The position numbers and the translations under genes were made by a program. DNA of 64,000 nucleotides from Draconibacterium sp963677455 (GTDB lineage: Bacteria; Bacteroidota; Bacteroidia; Bacteroidales; Prolixibacteraceae): the NCBI GenBank assembly GCA_963677455.1, contig OY781971.1, positions 3,162,001-3,226,000 of the forward strand, read 5' to 3'. Position 1 is the first letter of the stretch, and each line of letters opens with the position of its first letter. The notes beneath the pieces are model-generated. The model had not been told where the DNA came from and made no database searches. It worked only from the letters and a program-made list of their open reading frames with translations. This document shows positions 51,429-60,254 of the stretch, piece by piece.

Positions 51429-54400
51429 TTATTTCTTTTTCTCAGCAATCCAATTTTTAGCATTTACAAAAGCCTTAATCCAAGGAGCCACCTCATCCGC
51501 TTTCCGGTCGGCAGGGTAATTGGGCCAAAGGTGCGGTTTAAAAGCACGCTCAAGGTGAGGCATCATTACCAAATGACGACCATCATCAGAACACAACGAT
51601 GCCGCATTAAAGTGCGATCCGTTTGGATTACCCGGATAGCCTTCGTTGCTGTATTTCATCGGAATATTGTACTGATCTTCGTTAAACGGCAAGTAAAATT
51701 TACCTTCGCCGTGTGCCACCCAGATTCCCAGTTTCATCCCGGACATATTTTCGAGCATTACCGATTTGTTATCCTGAATATCAACATTCAGGAACGATGA
51801 CTCGAATTTGCCCGATTCATTGTGTAACATTTTGGGCTGAATGCTATGCTCCGGATAAACAACGCCCAGTTCTACCATTACCTGGCAACCGTTACAAACA
51901 CCTAAACTTAGCGTGTCTTCCCGGCGGTAAAATTTCTCCAGTGCCACACGTGCTTTTTCGTTGAATTTGAAAGCACCAGCCCAGCCTTTTGCCGAACCCA
52001 ATACATCGGAGTTAGAGAAACCACCAACAAAAACGATCATGTTTACGTCTTCCAATGTTTCACGCCCCGCAATTAGGTCGGTCATGTGAACATCTTTAAC
52101 ATCCATTCCGGCAAGGTACATAGCGTAGGCCATTTCGCGGTCGCCGTTTACACCTTTCTCGCGAATAATTGCCGCTTTTACACCCGAAGCAGTACGACGT
52201 TTCAGGTCGATTCCCAAGTCGACAGCTTTTCCCGTAAAATCTTTAAAATCGAATTCTAACGCCTGATCTTTATAATTTTTAAATCGTTCCAGCGCTTTTT
52301 CTTCGCCACTTTGTTTGCGATCTAATAAATACGAAGTTTTAAACCACATATCGCGTAACGAGTTAATATCGAAGTCTGCTTCAACTGTGCGGTTTACCAC
52401 TCTCACTTTACGGTAAGGAACAGGGAAACCTAACGATATGAACTCAACTCCGGCATCAGTCAGTTGCTTTTTCACCTCATCGTTATCAGCACTCTGAATA
52501 ACAATTCCAGGATTTTCAGCCAATAATATTTTTGCCAGATCTTCTTCCTCAAAAGCAGTAACATCTACTTTCATTCCGCCTTTTACATTCGCGAAACACA
52601 TTTCAAGCAAGGTAGTGATCAATCCTCCTGAAGCCACGTCGTGTCCGGCAAGGATAAGATCTTGTTCAATAAGATTCTGAACTGTATTAAATGCAGTTAC
52701 AAATTTGGCAGGATCGGCAACCGTTGGAGCAACTTTTCCGAGTTTATTTATCGATTGAGCAAAAGCACTTCCTCCAAGCGCACGTTCCATAAACGACAAG
52801 TCGATGTAAAGAATCTCTTTGCTTTCGTCGTTTACCAATACCGGCTCAACAACTTTTTTCACATCGGTAACTTCGCCCGATGATGAAATGATTACCGTAC
52901 CCGGTGCCAAAACTACATCGTCTTTGTATTTCTGTGTCATCGACATCGAGTCTTTACCTGTCGGGATGTTGATTCCCAATGCACAGGCAAAGTCGCTGGC
53001 TGCTTTTACGGCATTGTAAATACGGGCATTTTCTCCCGGATTTTTAGCTGGCCACATCCAGTTGGCACTCAACGATACACTTTTGATTTTATCAGGCATT
53101 GGTGCCCATATAATATTTGTCAACGATTCGGCAATTGCAAGTACCGAACCTTTTTCGGCATCAACCAAAGCGGCTACAGGGGCATTACCGATTGCAGTTG
53201 CTAATCCGGCTTTTCCCTGATAGTCGAGTGTAATTACACCGCAGTTATTCAGAGGCAATTGCAATTCACCGGCACATTGCTGTTTGGCAATTCGTCCGGT
53301 TACCGAGCGGTCAACTTTGTTAGTCAGCCAGTCTTTACTTGCAACCGATTCCAGTTGAATAGTCTGCTCAACCAAATCATATATTTCTTCCCAGTTGTAT
53401 TCTAATTCATCAAATTCAGGAACGATGGTTTCATCTTCCATAATTGTTTTCGGAGGATTACCGAACATGTAGTCCAACTGCCAGTCAATCGATTTTTCGC
53501 CGGTTGTTGAATTCTCGAAAGTAAATTGCATGTCGCCTGTAGTTTCACCGATTTCATAGATCGGTGCACGTTCGCGTTCTGCAATTTTACGAAGCAGTTC
53601 AACATGTTCCGGTTTCATAACCAGTCCCATTCGCTCCTGCGACTCGTTACCAATAATTTCTTTTTGCGAAAGCGTTGGATCTCCAACAGGTAATTTCGCA
53701 GTATCAATTTTTCCACCGGTAGTTTCCACCAATTCTGATAAGCAGTTCAGGTGACCGCCTGCACCGTGGTCGTGGATTGATACGATTGGATTATCGTCAG
53801 CTTCACTCAATGCGCGAATAGCGTTGTAAGCTCTTTTCTGCATCTCCGGGTTGGCACGTTGTACGGCATTTAACTCAATGGCATTTTCAAACTCACCGGT
53901 AGCCACCGACGAAACAGCGCCACCACCCATTCCAATGCGGTAGTTATCACCTCCAAGCAACACTACTTTATCACCTTTTTCAGGATCGTCTTTCAGACTG
54001 TCTTTTTTATTTCCGAAACCGATACCACCAGCCAACATAATTACTTTGTCGTAACCATATTTCACAAAGTTTTCGAAATGTTCGAAAGTCAGTAACGAAC
54101 CGGTAATCAGCGGCTGACCAAACTTGTTACCAAAATCGCTCGCACCGTTTGATGCTTTGATCAGAATTTCTTCAGGAGTTTGGTACAACCAGTCACGTTC
54201 TTCGGTTGCCTGTTCCCACGAGCGTTGTGCTTCGGTACGTGGATACGATGTCATATAAACCGCTGTTCCGGCAATTGGCAACGCCCCTTTCCCACCGGCA
54301 ATACGGTCGCGAATCTCACCACCTGTTCCTGTCGCTGCACCGTTAAACGGCTCAACTGTTGTGGGGAAGTTATGTGTTTCGGCCTTTAATGAAAGAACCG

Positions 54401-55118
54401 TTTCAATATCTTTTACTTCAAAAAAGTCGGGTTTATCTTGTGTTTTCGGAGCAAACTGCTCAACAACCGGTCCCTGAACAAATGAACAGTTGTCTTTGTA
54501 TGCCGAAACAATTTTATTCGGATTTTCCTTCGATGTTTTTTTGATCATCTGGAACAACGACGATTCCATTTCTTTTCCATCGATAATGAAGGTTCCGTTA
54601 AATATTTTGTGGCGGCAATGTTCCGAGTTCACCTGGGCGAAACCATAAACCTCGCCATCGGTAAGCGGGCGTCCCATTTCTTTCGACACTGTATTCAGGT
54701 ATTGAATCTCATCATCGCTTAAAGCCAAGCCTTCCTGTTCGTTATACGCTGCAATATCTTCAATATTCAAAATCGGATCGGGTTCTTTGTCGATCGCAAA
54801 AGCCTGTTGATCAAGCCCTTTATAAATAGCCTGAAGCATCGGGTCGAATTTTGCTTTTTCATTTTCTACCTCGAAAAACTCCTCCATTCGACGGATTCCT
54901 TCAATGCCCATATTCTGGGTAATTTCTACGGCATTGGTACTCCACGGCGTAAGCATTTCCTTACGCGGGCCTACAAACCAGCCATCGATTTGCTGAGGTT
55001 TTAAACTCTCGGCTCCGGAAAATAACCATACCAGTTTTTCGATATTTTCATCGCCTAAGGGCTGTGCAGAATAAACTGCGATAATACTGTTACTTTGAGT
55101 TTTAAAGAATTGAATCAT
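51429..55118 (-). CDS. purL: Phosphoribosylformylglycinamidine synthase (large type)
   Basis: 1229 residues from ATG 55118, the size of single-chain PurL; a 16-codon upstream extension crosses the leader. The N-terminal domain and linker are followed by the synthetase core: VNSEHCRHKIFNG, KAETHNFPTTVEPFNGAATGTGGEIRD, GGDNYRIGMGGGAVSS, HDHGAGGHLNCLSELVE, and PTGKDSMSM. The C-terminal glutaminase (about 970-1229) has LGVCNGCQVM with catalytic Cys and PHLERAF for His/Glu. It converts FGAR to FGAM using ATP and glutamine, step 4 of purine synthesis. No other pur genes are adjacent. Confidence 0.98.
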   Translation of the reverse strand: MIQFFKTQSNSIIAVYSAQPLGDENIEKLVWLFSGAESLKPQQIDGWFVGPRKEMLTPWSTNAVEITQNMGIEGIRRMEEFFEVENEKAKFDPMLQAIYKGLDQQAFAIDKEPDPILNIEDIAAYNEQEGLALSDDEIQYLNTVSKEMGRPLTDGEVYGFAQVNSEHCRHKIFNGTFIIDGKEMESSLFQMIKKTSKENPNKIVSAYKDNCSFVQGPVVEQFAPKTQDKPDFFEVKDIETVLSLKAETHNFPTTVEPFNGAATGTGGEIRDRIAGGKGALPIAGTAVYMTSYPRTEAQRSWEQATEERDWLYQTPEEILIKASNGASDFGNKFGQPLITGSLLTFEHFENFVKYGYDKVIMLAGGIGFGNKKDSLKDDPEKGDKVVLLGGDNYRIGMGGGAVSSVATGEFENAIELNAVQRANPEMQKRAYNAIRALSEADDNPIVSIHDHGAGGHLNCLSELVETTGGKIDTAKLPVGDPTLSQKEIIGNESQERMGLVMKPEHVELLRKIAERERAPIYEIGETTGDMQFTFENSTTGEKSIDWQLDYMFGNPPKTIMEDETIVPEFDELEYNWEEIYDLVEQTIQLESVASKDWLTNKVDRSVTGRIAKQQCAGELQLPLNNCGVITLDYQGKAGLATAIGNAPVAALVDAEKGSVLAIAESLTNIIWAPMPDKIKSVSLSANWMWPAKNPGENARIYNAVKAASDFACALGINIPTGKDSMSMTQKYKDDVVLAPGTVIISSSGEVTDVKKVVEPVLVNDESKEILYIDLSFMERALGGSAFAQSINKLGKVAPTVADPAKFVTAFNTVQNLIEQDLILAGHDVASGGLITTLLEMCFANVKGGMKVDVTAFEEEDLAKILLAENPGIVIQSADNDEVKKQLTDAGVEFISLGFPVPYRKVRVVNRTVEADFDINSLRDMWFKTSYLLDRKQSGEEKALERFKNYKDQALEFDFKDFTGKAVDLGIDLKRRTASGVKAAIIREKGVNGDREMAYAMYLAGMDVKDVHMTDLIAGRETLEDVNMIVFVGGFSNSDVLGSAKGWAGAFKFNEKARVALEKFYRREDTLSLGVCNGCQVMVELGVVYPEHSIQPKMLHNESGKFESSFLNVDIQDNKSVMLENMSGMKLGIWVAHGEGKFYLPFNEDQYNIPMKYSNEGYPGNPNGSHFNAASLCSDDGRHLVMMPHLERAFKPHLWPNYPADRKADEVAPWIKAFVNAKNWIAEKKK

Positions 55119-55163
55119 GTTGCAGCGAACTATTAATTTAAGAACATGTTGTAAAACACGCTG

Positions 55164-55171
55164 CAAAGATA
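55164..55171 (-). promoter_or_regulatory. -7 promoter box of purL
   Basis: CAAAGATA on plus is TATCTTTG on minus, exact TAnnTTTG; it fits the start at 55118. Confidence 0.6.
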
Positions 55172-55304
55172 AAAAATAATAACGGGCTAAAATGATTAGT
55201 TTTCACCATAGCACCGGAGTTTTCAACAGCACAAAAGTTAAATAGACTAAAATCGTATCGAATTTCGGATATTCTGTATTACTTTCGTCAAAAATCGGCA
55301 ATTT

Positions 55305-55631
55305 ATGTATCGTTTATTGATCGTTATTTTTCTGTTAGGAATTATGGCCTGCAGCCCACAAAGAAAGCTTCAGCGCTCTTATGTTGGGCAACCACTTAAT
55401 ACCCTCGAAGCTGAATTTGGAAAAGCAAAAACTGTTCTGGATAAAGAAGGTGGCAAAGTATATATATTTGAAAAAGTTGAAATACTGCGAAGCGCCGAAA
55501 TAAGCCAGGCCAAACTTACACTCGACCCGATGATTACACCAAAAGTTACCAAAACAGAGCGATATTATGCCACGGTAAAAAACGGTGTGGTTACTGCAAT
55601 TGAGTTTGAAAAAGAGTACGAGCGCAAATGA
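55305..55631 (+). CDS. Small lipoprotein of unknown function
   Basis: 108 residues. The lipoprotein signal LLIVIFLLGIMAC places the lipidated Cys at about 16. The mature part begins SPQRKLQRSYVGQPLNTLEAEFGKAKTVLD, a pattern like the SmpA/BamE-type small lipoproteins (G..L..LE..FG.P), followed by beta strands (KVYIFEKVEIL, ERYYATVKNGVVTAIEFEKEY). It may be a structural outer-membrane lipoprotein, but the resemblance is only local. Single gene, 96 bp before tRNA-Leu. Confidence 0.72.
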   Translation: MYRLLIVIFLLGIMACSPQRKLQRSYVGQPLNTLEAEFGKAKTVLDKEGGKVYIFEKVEILRSAEISQAKLTLDPMITPKVTKTERYYATVKNGVVTAIEFEKEYERK

Positions 55632-55727
55632 TATTTCCGGGAAGTGTAGGCAGAAAAAAAAAAAGTTATAGATTTGCACTCACAATTTTTGAACTACTCA
55701 GAAATTAACGTTCTAAAAATACAAAAT

Positions 55728-55813
55728 GCCCAGGTGGTGGAATTGGTAGACACGCAAGGTTGAGGGCCTTGTGGGAGAATTTTCCCGTGCAAGTTCGAGT
55801 CTTGTTCTGGGCA
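55728..55813 (+). tRNA. tRNA-Leu (anticodon GAG)
   Basis: 86 nt. The acceptor GCCCAGG pairs with TCTGGGC (one G-T). D-arm GTG...CAC. The anticodon stem CAAGG/CCTTG holds loop TTGAGGG with anticodon GAG. A long class II variable arm (TGGGAGAATTTTCCCG) is present, with T-arm GCAAG TTCGAGT CTTGT and discriminator A. CCA is not encoded. A decayed integrase gene lies 250 bp downstream. Confidence 0.95.
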
Positions 55814-55836
55814 CGACGTAAAAACCACAAAAAATT

Positions 55837-55873
55837 AAAAGCGCTTAAAATATTGATTTTAAGCGCTTTTTTG
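55837..55873 (+). terminator. Intrinsic terminator after tRNA-Leu
   Basis: AAAAGCGCTTAAAA TATTGAT TTTTAAGCGCTTTTTT: a perfect 12- to 14-bp stem and T tract. Confidence 0.88.
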
Positions 55874-56065
55874 CTTTCCAGAAAGTCAAAAAAGCACAAA
55901 AAAAGTCAAAGTAAACGAGACTTTATCAAGACCACTGCTTGTCTCTCAGAAACCAGTCTCGGAAAATCGAGGAACTCTCTCTTTTACAACATTTAAATCG
56001 ACACGAATTGACTCAATTTGATCTTGAAAATCACTATCCAAATGGGTATTTTTGATCATCAATCG

Positions 56066-56684
56066 AGACCAATTTTTTCTTTAACCTGAAAAAAGATGAG
56101 ATTAACTTCATTGTGAAAAAAGTGAGACAAAAGACTAACGGAGAAATCCCTGTCTATGTACGATTTACCTTAAATTCTAAACGTGTAGAACTTTCAACTG
56201 GAATCTATTGCCATCCCAACAAATGGGATAAAGTTGGGCAGCAATTCAGAGGAAGAAATGAAACTGCCCGAATCCCTAAATAACAGGTTAGATAAGATTC
56301 AGAATGAAATTCAGGATCAATACAACCAACTATGATCAGCAGGCGAAGATTTCAATGTTGTTACCATAAAAAATAAGTTACGTAACATTGATGACAGCGA
56401 AGGAATCGTAAAGATTTTCGATTACTACTTAAATAGCATTCTTGAGAAATTAGATAACGGTTATTCCATGGAAACTTAGAAACACTATAAGTCCTCCAGA
56501 AAAAGGTTGGCAGCCGTTATCAAATACCAATATAAAAAGGCCGATTATCCAGTAGAGTCTATTGATTACAAATTTTTAGATGCTTTCGATGTTTATCTAA
56601 AAAAAGGTTTAAAGTTCACCAGAATACGGCATGGAATTATCACAAACATTTACGACGTGTTTTAAATCTCGCAGTTTCAATGGT
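56066..56684 (+). pseudogene. Decayed tyrosine recombinase/integrase gene (N-terminal two thirds)
   Basis: Conceptual translation across frames gives the arm-binding and SAM-like domains of a Bacteroidota phage-type integrase: VKKVRQKTNGEIPVYVRFT, ELSTGIYCHPNKWDKVG, RLDKIQNEIQDQYNQL, VKIFDYYLNSILEKLDNGYS, DYPVESIDYKFLDAFDVYL and NTAWNYHKHLRRVLNLAVSM. At least two in-frame stops (near 56333 and 56477) and two frameshifts (near 56270 and 56620) break it. The catalytic domain is missing because IS21-type sequence begins at about 56684. Integrated elements often use tRNA genes, and tRNA-Leu lies upstream. Confidence 0.85.
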
Positions 56685-56827
56685 GGAAAAAACGGTCAAA
56701 GTGACCACCCAAGGCCGGAATAAAATGACCACCCTCGCCAATTTAAAGTGCCCCCATCAAAAGAGATTCATTTTATTTCTGTCGAAGCCATAATTTCATA
56801 CTGATTTAAACAAATTAATATGAAAAC

Positions 56828-57007
56828 ATGGCTAATAAATTAATCGACATGAGTAAAGTAAGAAAAGTCATTCAGTTGCACCACCAGGGAAAAGCAAAGC
56901 AATTTATCAATAGGTACCTGAGCCTTTCACGTAACACTGTTTATTCTTGTGTAATTTCTGGGAGCAAAAAATGCTCCCAGAAAACAAATTACAATACTAT
57001 AACCTGA
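56828..57007 (+). pseudogene. istA N-terminal fragment (IS21 transposase)
   Basis: MANKLIDMSKVRKVIQLHHQ then GKAKQFINRYLSLSRNTV is the N-terminal helix-turn-helix of Bacteroidota IstA proteins. Similarity ends after about 41 residues, where the sequence runs into a palindrome; the frame stops at 59 codons. Full IstA is several hundred residues. Confidence 0.8.
56951..56992. repeat. Inverted repeat at the broken end of the istA fragment
   Basis: TTTCTGGGAGCA and TGCTCCCAGAAA (56955-56966, 56972-56983) form a perfect 12-bp stem. Outer GTAATTT/AAATTAC extend it with a small bulge. It begins exactly where istA similarity stops. Confidence 0.75.
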
Positions 57008-57124
57008 ATATTAATACCAATTCAAATCAACAATGTGCGATATATCTATTATTGTGAATCTCGTCCCCTCTTAAATTAAGGATCATAGACATAATAACTT
57101 CTATCTATAATCCACTTATTATCA

Positions 57125-57165
57125 AAAGAATCCCGAGAATTTGTGATCCCGGGATTCTTTTTCTT
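57125..57165 (-). terminator. Terminator of the ribose/nucleoside locus
   Basis: GAATCCCG and CGGGATTC arms around a ~16-nt loop, T-rich tracts on both sides. Confidence 0.7.
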
Positions 57166-57210
57166 TTTTTTAAGAAAAAACTTTAACTAAACTAACTATG
57201 TATAAGTAAA

Positions 57211-58209
57211 CTAACTTCCAGCGTAAATAATCGATGCAATACCTAAAGCAAATAATACGAACATAGCTACCAACAAGCCCGACACTCCTTTCACCTGTTT
57301 AAACTCTTTCCATATAAAAACTCCCCAGAGTGCTGCCACAAGTGTTGCTCCCTGCCCTAGCCCGTAGGAAACTGCAGCACCTGCTTTTCCGGCAGCAATC
57401 AGGTTCAGTGAGTTGCCAACACCCCAGATTATCCCACCAAGGATTCCAACCAAATGGATTAAAAAATTTCCTTTGAAATATTCTTTATATTGCACAGGGG
57501 CTCCACTAATAGGTTTTTTCATCAATACCGTGTTGAATATAAAATTACTGGCAAATACTCCCAGTGAAAAAATAACAAAAGCAGTATAAGGTGTCATCTT
57601 CCCTTGCGCAGGAAGCATAAAATTGTCAAGGTCCATCGAGGCGGCAACAAAACGGTAAAAAAACGACATTAATACTCCGGCAAGTACCGCGACCATAATC
57701 CCTTTCGTGGTTACCTTTTGTGTTCCTGAAGAAGCTTTTTTATAAGCCAGTGCATTTAGGATGATAGCCACGGCTACTAAGCCAACTCCCAAAAAGAGGA
57801 ATACAGGATCACCTTTTTGTGAGCCAATATAGTTAATGATAACGCCGAGGACAAGGGCAAGGCCAACCCCTACCGGGAAAGCTACCGACATTCCGGCAAT
57901 GGCAATTGCTGTTGAAAGTAGAATGTTGGACGCATTGAATATTACTCCGCCAAGAAATGCACTACCAATATTTTTAAGTTCAGCCTGTTTCAAGTCCATT
58001 AGAAAACTTCGACCTCCCTCGCCAAAACTTCCTAAAGTAAAAGCAAATATTAAGGCAAGTAGTAAGACTCCGATAACGTAATCCCAGTAGAACAATTCAT
58101 ACCGCCAGGTTTTCCCAGCTAATTTCTGGGTATTACCCCACGAGCCCCAACACAACATAGTGATGAAGCATAAAATAATGGCTAATGGATAGCTGTTTAC
58201 AATAAACAT
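57211..58209 (-). CDS. GRP/RhaT-type sugar transporter, probable ribose importer
   Basis: 332 residues with ten membrane helices. The N-terminal MLCWGSWGNTQKLAGKTWRYELFYWDYVIG and SVAFPVGVGLALVLGV resemble the glucose/ribose porter (GRP) and L-rhamnose transporter branch of the drug/metabolite superfamily. Glycine-rich helices end the protein. It imports a monosaccharide with protons. It is the last gene after nucleoside hydrolase and ribokinase genes, which makes free ribose the likely cargo, as for RusT-type transporters of Bacteroides rus loci. Confidence 0.85.
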   Translation of the reverse strand: MFIVNSYPLAIILCFITMLCWGSWGNTQKLAGKTWRYELFYWDYVIGVLLLALIFAFTLGSFGEGGRSFLMDLKQAELKNIGSAFLGGVIFNASNILLSTAIAIAGMSVAFPVGVGLALVLGVIINYIGSQKGDPVFLFLGVGLVAVAIILNALAYKKASSGTQKVTTKGIMVAVLAGVLMSFFYRFVAASMDLDNFMLPAQGKMTPYTAFVIFSLGVFASNFIFNTVLMKKPISGAPVQYKEYFKGNFLIHLVGILGGIIWGVGNSLNLIAAGKAGAAVSYGLGQGATLVAALWGVFIWKEFKQVKGVSGLLVAMFVLFALGIASIIYAGS

Positions 58210-58219
58210 GGTTCTATAT

Positions 58220-59215
58220 TTATTGATTATTTTTTATTGGTTTATGCAACATCAATTCATCAAGAATATCGGCAATGTATTGATAAGGGTACTTATGCAC
58301 CAGAAAAAAATGTTGCTGGTCGACATCGGCGTTCCAAACATTTGAACCGTCTTCATTCACCTCAATTCTACCAGGGCCATTAACATAAAAATAATTTTCA
58401 GGATTTCGAACAGCACAAAGCACAGCCGTTTGATCCCACGAATTTCGTTTATCGAGTTTCTTATCCGAGTATGTATTAAAATTATAATCGTAAGCCCAAG
58501 TTACGGGGTTGTTTAAATCACCACTCTCTGCGGCTTTTTTGCCAGTATAAATATCGGTTCCAATCTCAAACCCGCTAAGCAGTATTGGAGTAGGCCAATT
58601 CTGAAAAGCATACACTGAAGCTTCTGCATCTTTTATCATATTAAACTCCTTCCCCTCTGGAAATATTCCAGCCATAGCTACCCACTGTTTTACCTTTCTC
58701 TGAACCAGTTCCTTCCCTGACAGTGGAGAAAACTTATCTGGACCAGATTTCAGGAGATCGGACAAATTACTCATAAAACCAACAGTAATTACTGTTACAC
58801 TTTTATCAAGCTGAGAAGCTAATGCTTTCCGGTAAACATCAACTGCTGGCGAATAGTCGTTGTTATCTTTGGGTATCGGCAAGAATTTCGACACAATGGA
58901 ATCGTTCCAATGATTAGGGCAAGAAAAATCGGGAGCACCAACAGCTGCAACGCCAATCGGAATATCAGGCTTTCCAAAATAACGATTAAATACCTCTATT
59001 GTCGGCGCAACAGTAGGATATCGGTCACTTGCAAGACAGGCAAGAATCTCGCATTCACCTTTATCTGCAAGAGCATGTAACATCGTAATAGCACCTACAT
59101 CATCAAAATCAGGCCCCATATCTGTATCAAAAATGATTTTAACCGGTTCCTGAGCTACCACAAAAAATGCGGAGGAAACAATCATCAACGTAATTATAAA
59201 AATATTTTGTTTCAC
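58220..59215 (-). CDS. Secreted nucleoside hydrolase (IU-NH family)
   Basis: 331 residues with a signal peptide (IFIITLMIVSSAFFVVAQ). The calcium-binding signature IIFDTDMGPDFDDVGAITML (about 28-47) is the DxDxxxDD motif of nucleoside hydrolases; VTVITVGFMSNLSDLL and SWDQTAVLCAVRNPE (Asp of the C-terminal ligand set) are also present. It splits N-ribosides into base and ribose in the periplasm. Ten bp upstream of the transporter gene and 42 bp downstream of ribokinase, so the ribose made outside can be imported and phosphorylated. Confidence 0.93.
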   Translation of the reverse strand: MKQNIFIITLMIVSSAFFVVAQEPVKIIFDTDMGPDFDDVGAITMLHALADKGECEILACLASDRYPTVAPTIEVFNRYFGKPDIPIGVAAVGAPDFSCPNHWNDSIVSKFLPIPKDNNDYSPAVDVYRKALASQLDKSVTVITVGFMSNLSDLLKSGPDKFSPLSGKELVQRKVKQWVAMAGIFPEGKEFNMIKDAEASVYAFQNWPTPILLSGFEIGTDIYTGKKAAESGDLNNPVTWAYDYNFNTYSDKKLDKRNSWDQTAVLCAVRNPENYFYVNGPGRIEVNEDGSNVWNADVDQQHFFLVHKYPYQYIADILDELMLHKPIKNNQ

Positions 59216-59257
59216 TGGTTTTGTATTATTTATTGAATTATTAAATCCTGCGTTAAT

Positions 59258-60166
59258 CTATTCATTTATCTCCTCTCGATAAGGTACAGAAGTTTGTGCT
59301 CCAATTCGAGTAACAGAAACCGATGCAGCAACACAGGCTAAACGGGTTGCATCTTCTATTTTCTTTCCTTCTGAAAGAAAAACAGCCAGAGCCCCATTAA
59401 AGGTATCTCCGGCAGCAGTCGTGTCAACAGCCTTAACTTGTGGAGCTTCCACCAAGCCAGTATATTCTGAGCTGAGTACATAAGCTCCGACTGCCCCCAT
59501 GGTGACAATAACATTCTGAACTCCTTTCTCGACAAGTGTCTCTGCTGCCTTACATGCTGATTCCATGTCCCTAACCTCGATCCCTGTCAGCTGTGCAGCT
59601 TCGGTTTCATTAGGAGTTATCAGATAAAGCCCCTCTAACAAAGAATCTGGTAACCCTTGTGCTGGAGCAGGATTGAGAATTACTCTCTTTTTTAACTCAA
59701 TTGATCGTCTTGCAACACAAACGACTGTCTCAACAGGAATTTCGAGTTGCAAAAGCACTATCGACGAATCTTTCAATATCTCATTAATATGTTCAATATC
59801 TCCCGGCACGAGTGCTCCATTTGCCCCCGGTGCTACAACAATCGAGTTCTCGCCTTTGTTGTCAACTGTAATTAAAGCCACTCCACTTGGACATTGCTCA
59901 TCGATAAGGATGTATTCTGTATTGATTCCTTCCGCTTTTAGATGCTCCACGGCTTGTTTTCCAAAAATATCATTACCTGTTTTTCCAACAAATGCAACAT
60001 GTCCTCCTAAACGCCTAGCCGCAACCGCTTGATTGGCTCCTTTTCCTCCGGAATTCATAAGAAACTTCCCTCCCAATATTGTTTCACCTGGTAAAGGAAA
60101 TTTACTTGTTTTTACAACCATATCTGTATTGGTACTACCAATTATGGTAATCAATTTTTCATTCAT
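59258..60166 (-). CDS. rbsK: Ribokinase
   Basis: 302 residues, PfkB family. Motifs: GSTNTDMVVKTSKFPLPGET at the N-terminus, GGKGANQAVAARRLGG (about 38-53), ANGALVPGDIEHINEI, LNPAPAQGLP, TPNETEAAQLTG and DTTAAGDTFNGALAVFL with the catalytic Asp (about 249). It phosphorylates ribose at O5 to feed the pentose phosphate pathway. In the same operon as nucleoside hydrolase and the sugar transporter. Confidence 0.96.
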   Translation of the reverse strand: MNEKLITIIGSTNTDMVVKTSKFPLPGETILGGKFLMNSGGKGANQAVAARRLGGHVAFVGKTGNDIFGKQAVEHLKAEGINTEYILIDEQCPSGVALITVDNKGENSIVVAPGANGALVPGDIEHINEILKDSSIVLLQLEIPVETVVCVARRSIELKKRVILNPAPAQGLPDSLLEGLYLITPNETEAAQLTGIEVRDMESACKAAETLVEKGVQNVIVTMGAVGAYVLSSEYTGLVEAPQVKAVDTTAAGDTFNGALAVFLSEGKKIEDATRLACVAASVSVTRIGAQTSVPYREEINE

Positions 60167-60254
60167 AAAATACGTATAAAAACTTTGAAATAATTATTCA
60201 GAACAGGTCTGTGTTCCTCTTAAATAAAATACTCAAACAGAATGCTATTGTTGT

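Larger units (their letters stand above)
56685..57007 (+). mobile_element. IS21-family insertion sequence remnant
   Basis: The left end shows IS21-type terminal repeats: GGTCAAAGTGACCACCC and ATAAAATGACCACC within 60 bp. About 85 bp later an istA start follows. The remaining istA, istB and the right end are missing, so this is a truncated relic sitting in the integrase pseudogene. Confidence 0.7.

Noticed and set aside
55880..56065. Possible gene between tRNA-Leu and the integrase relic
   Set aside because: No frame longer than a few dozen codons with protein-like composition. The interval looks like decayed island DNA, and no repeat of the tRNA 3' end was found by eye.
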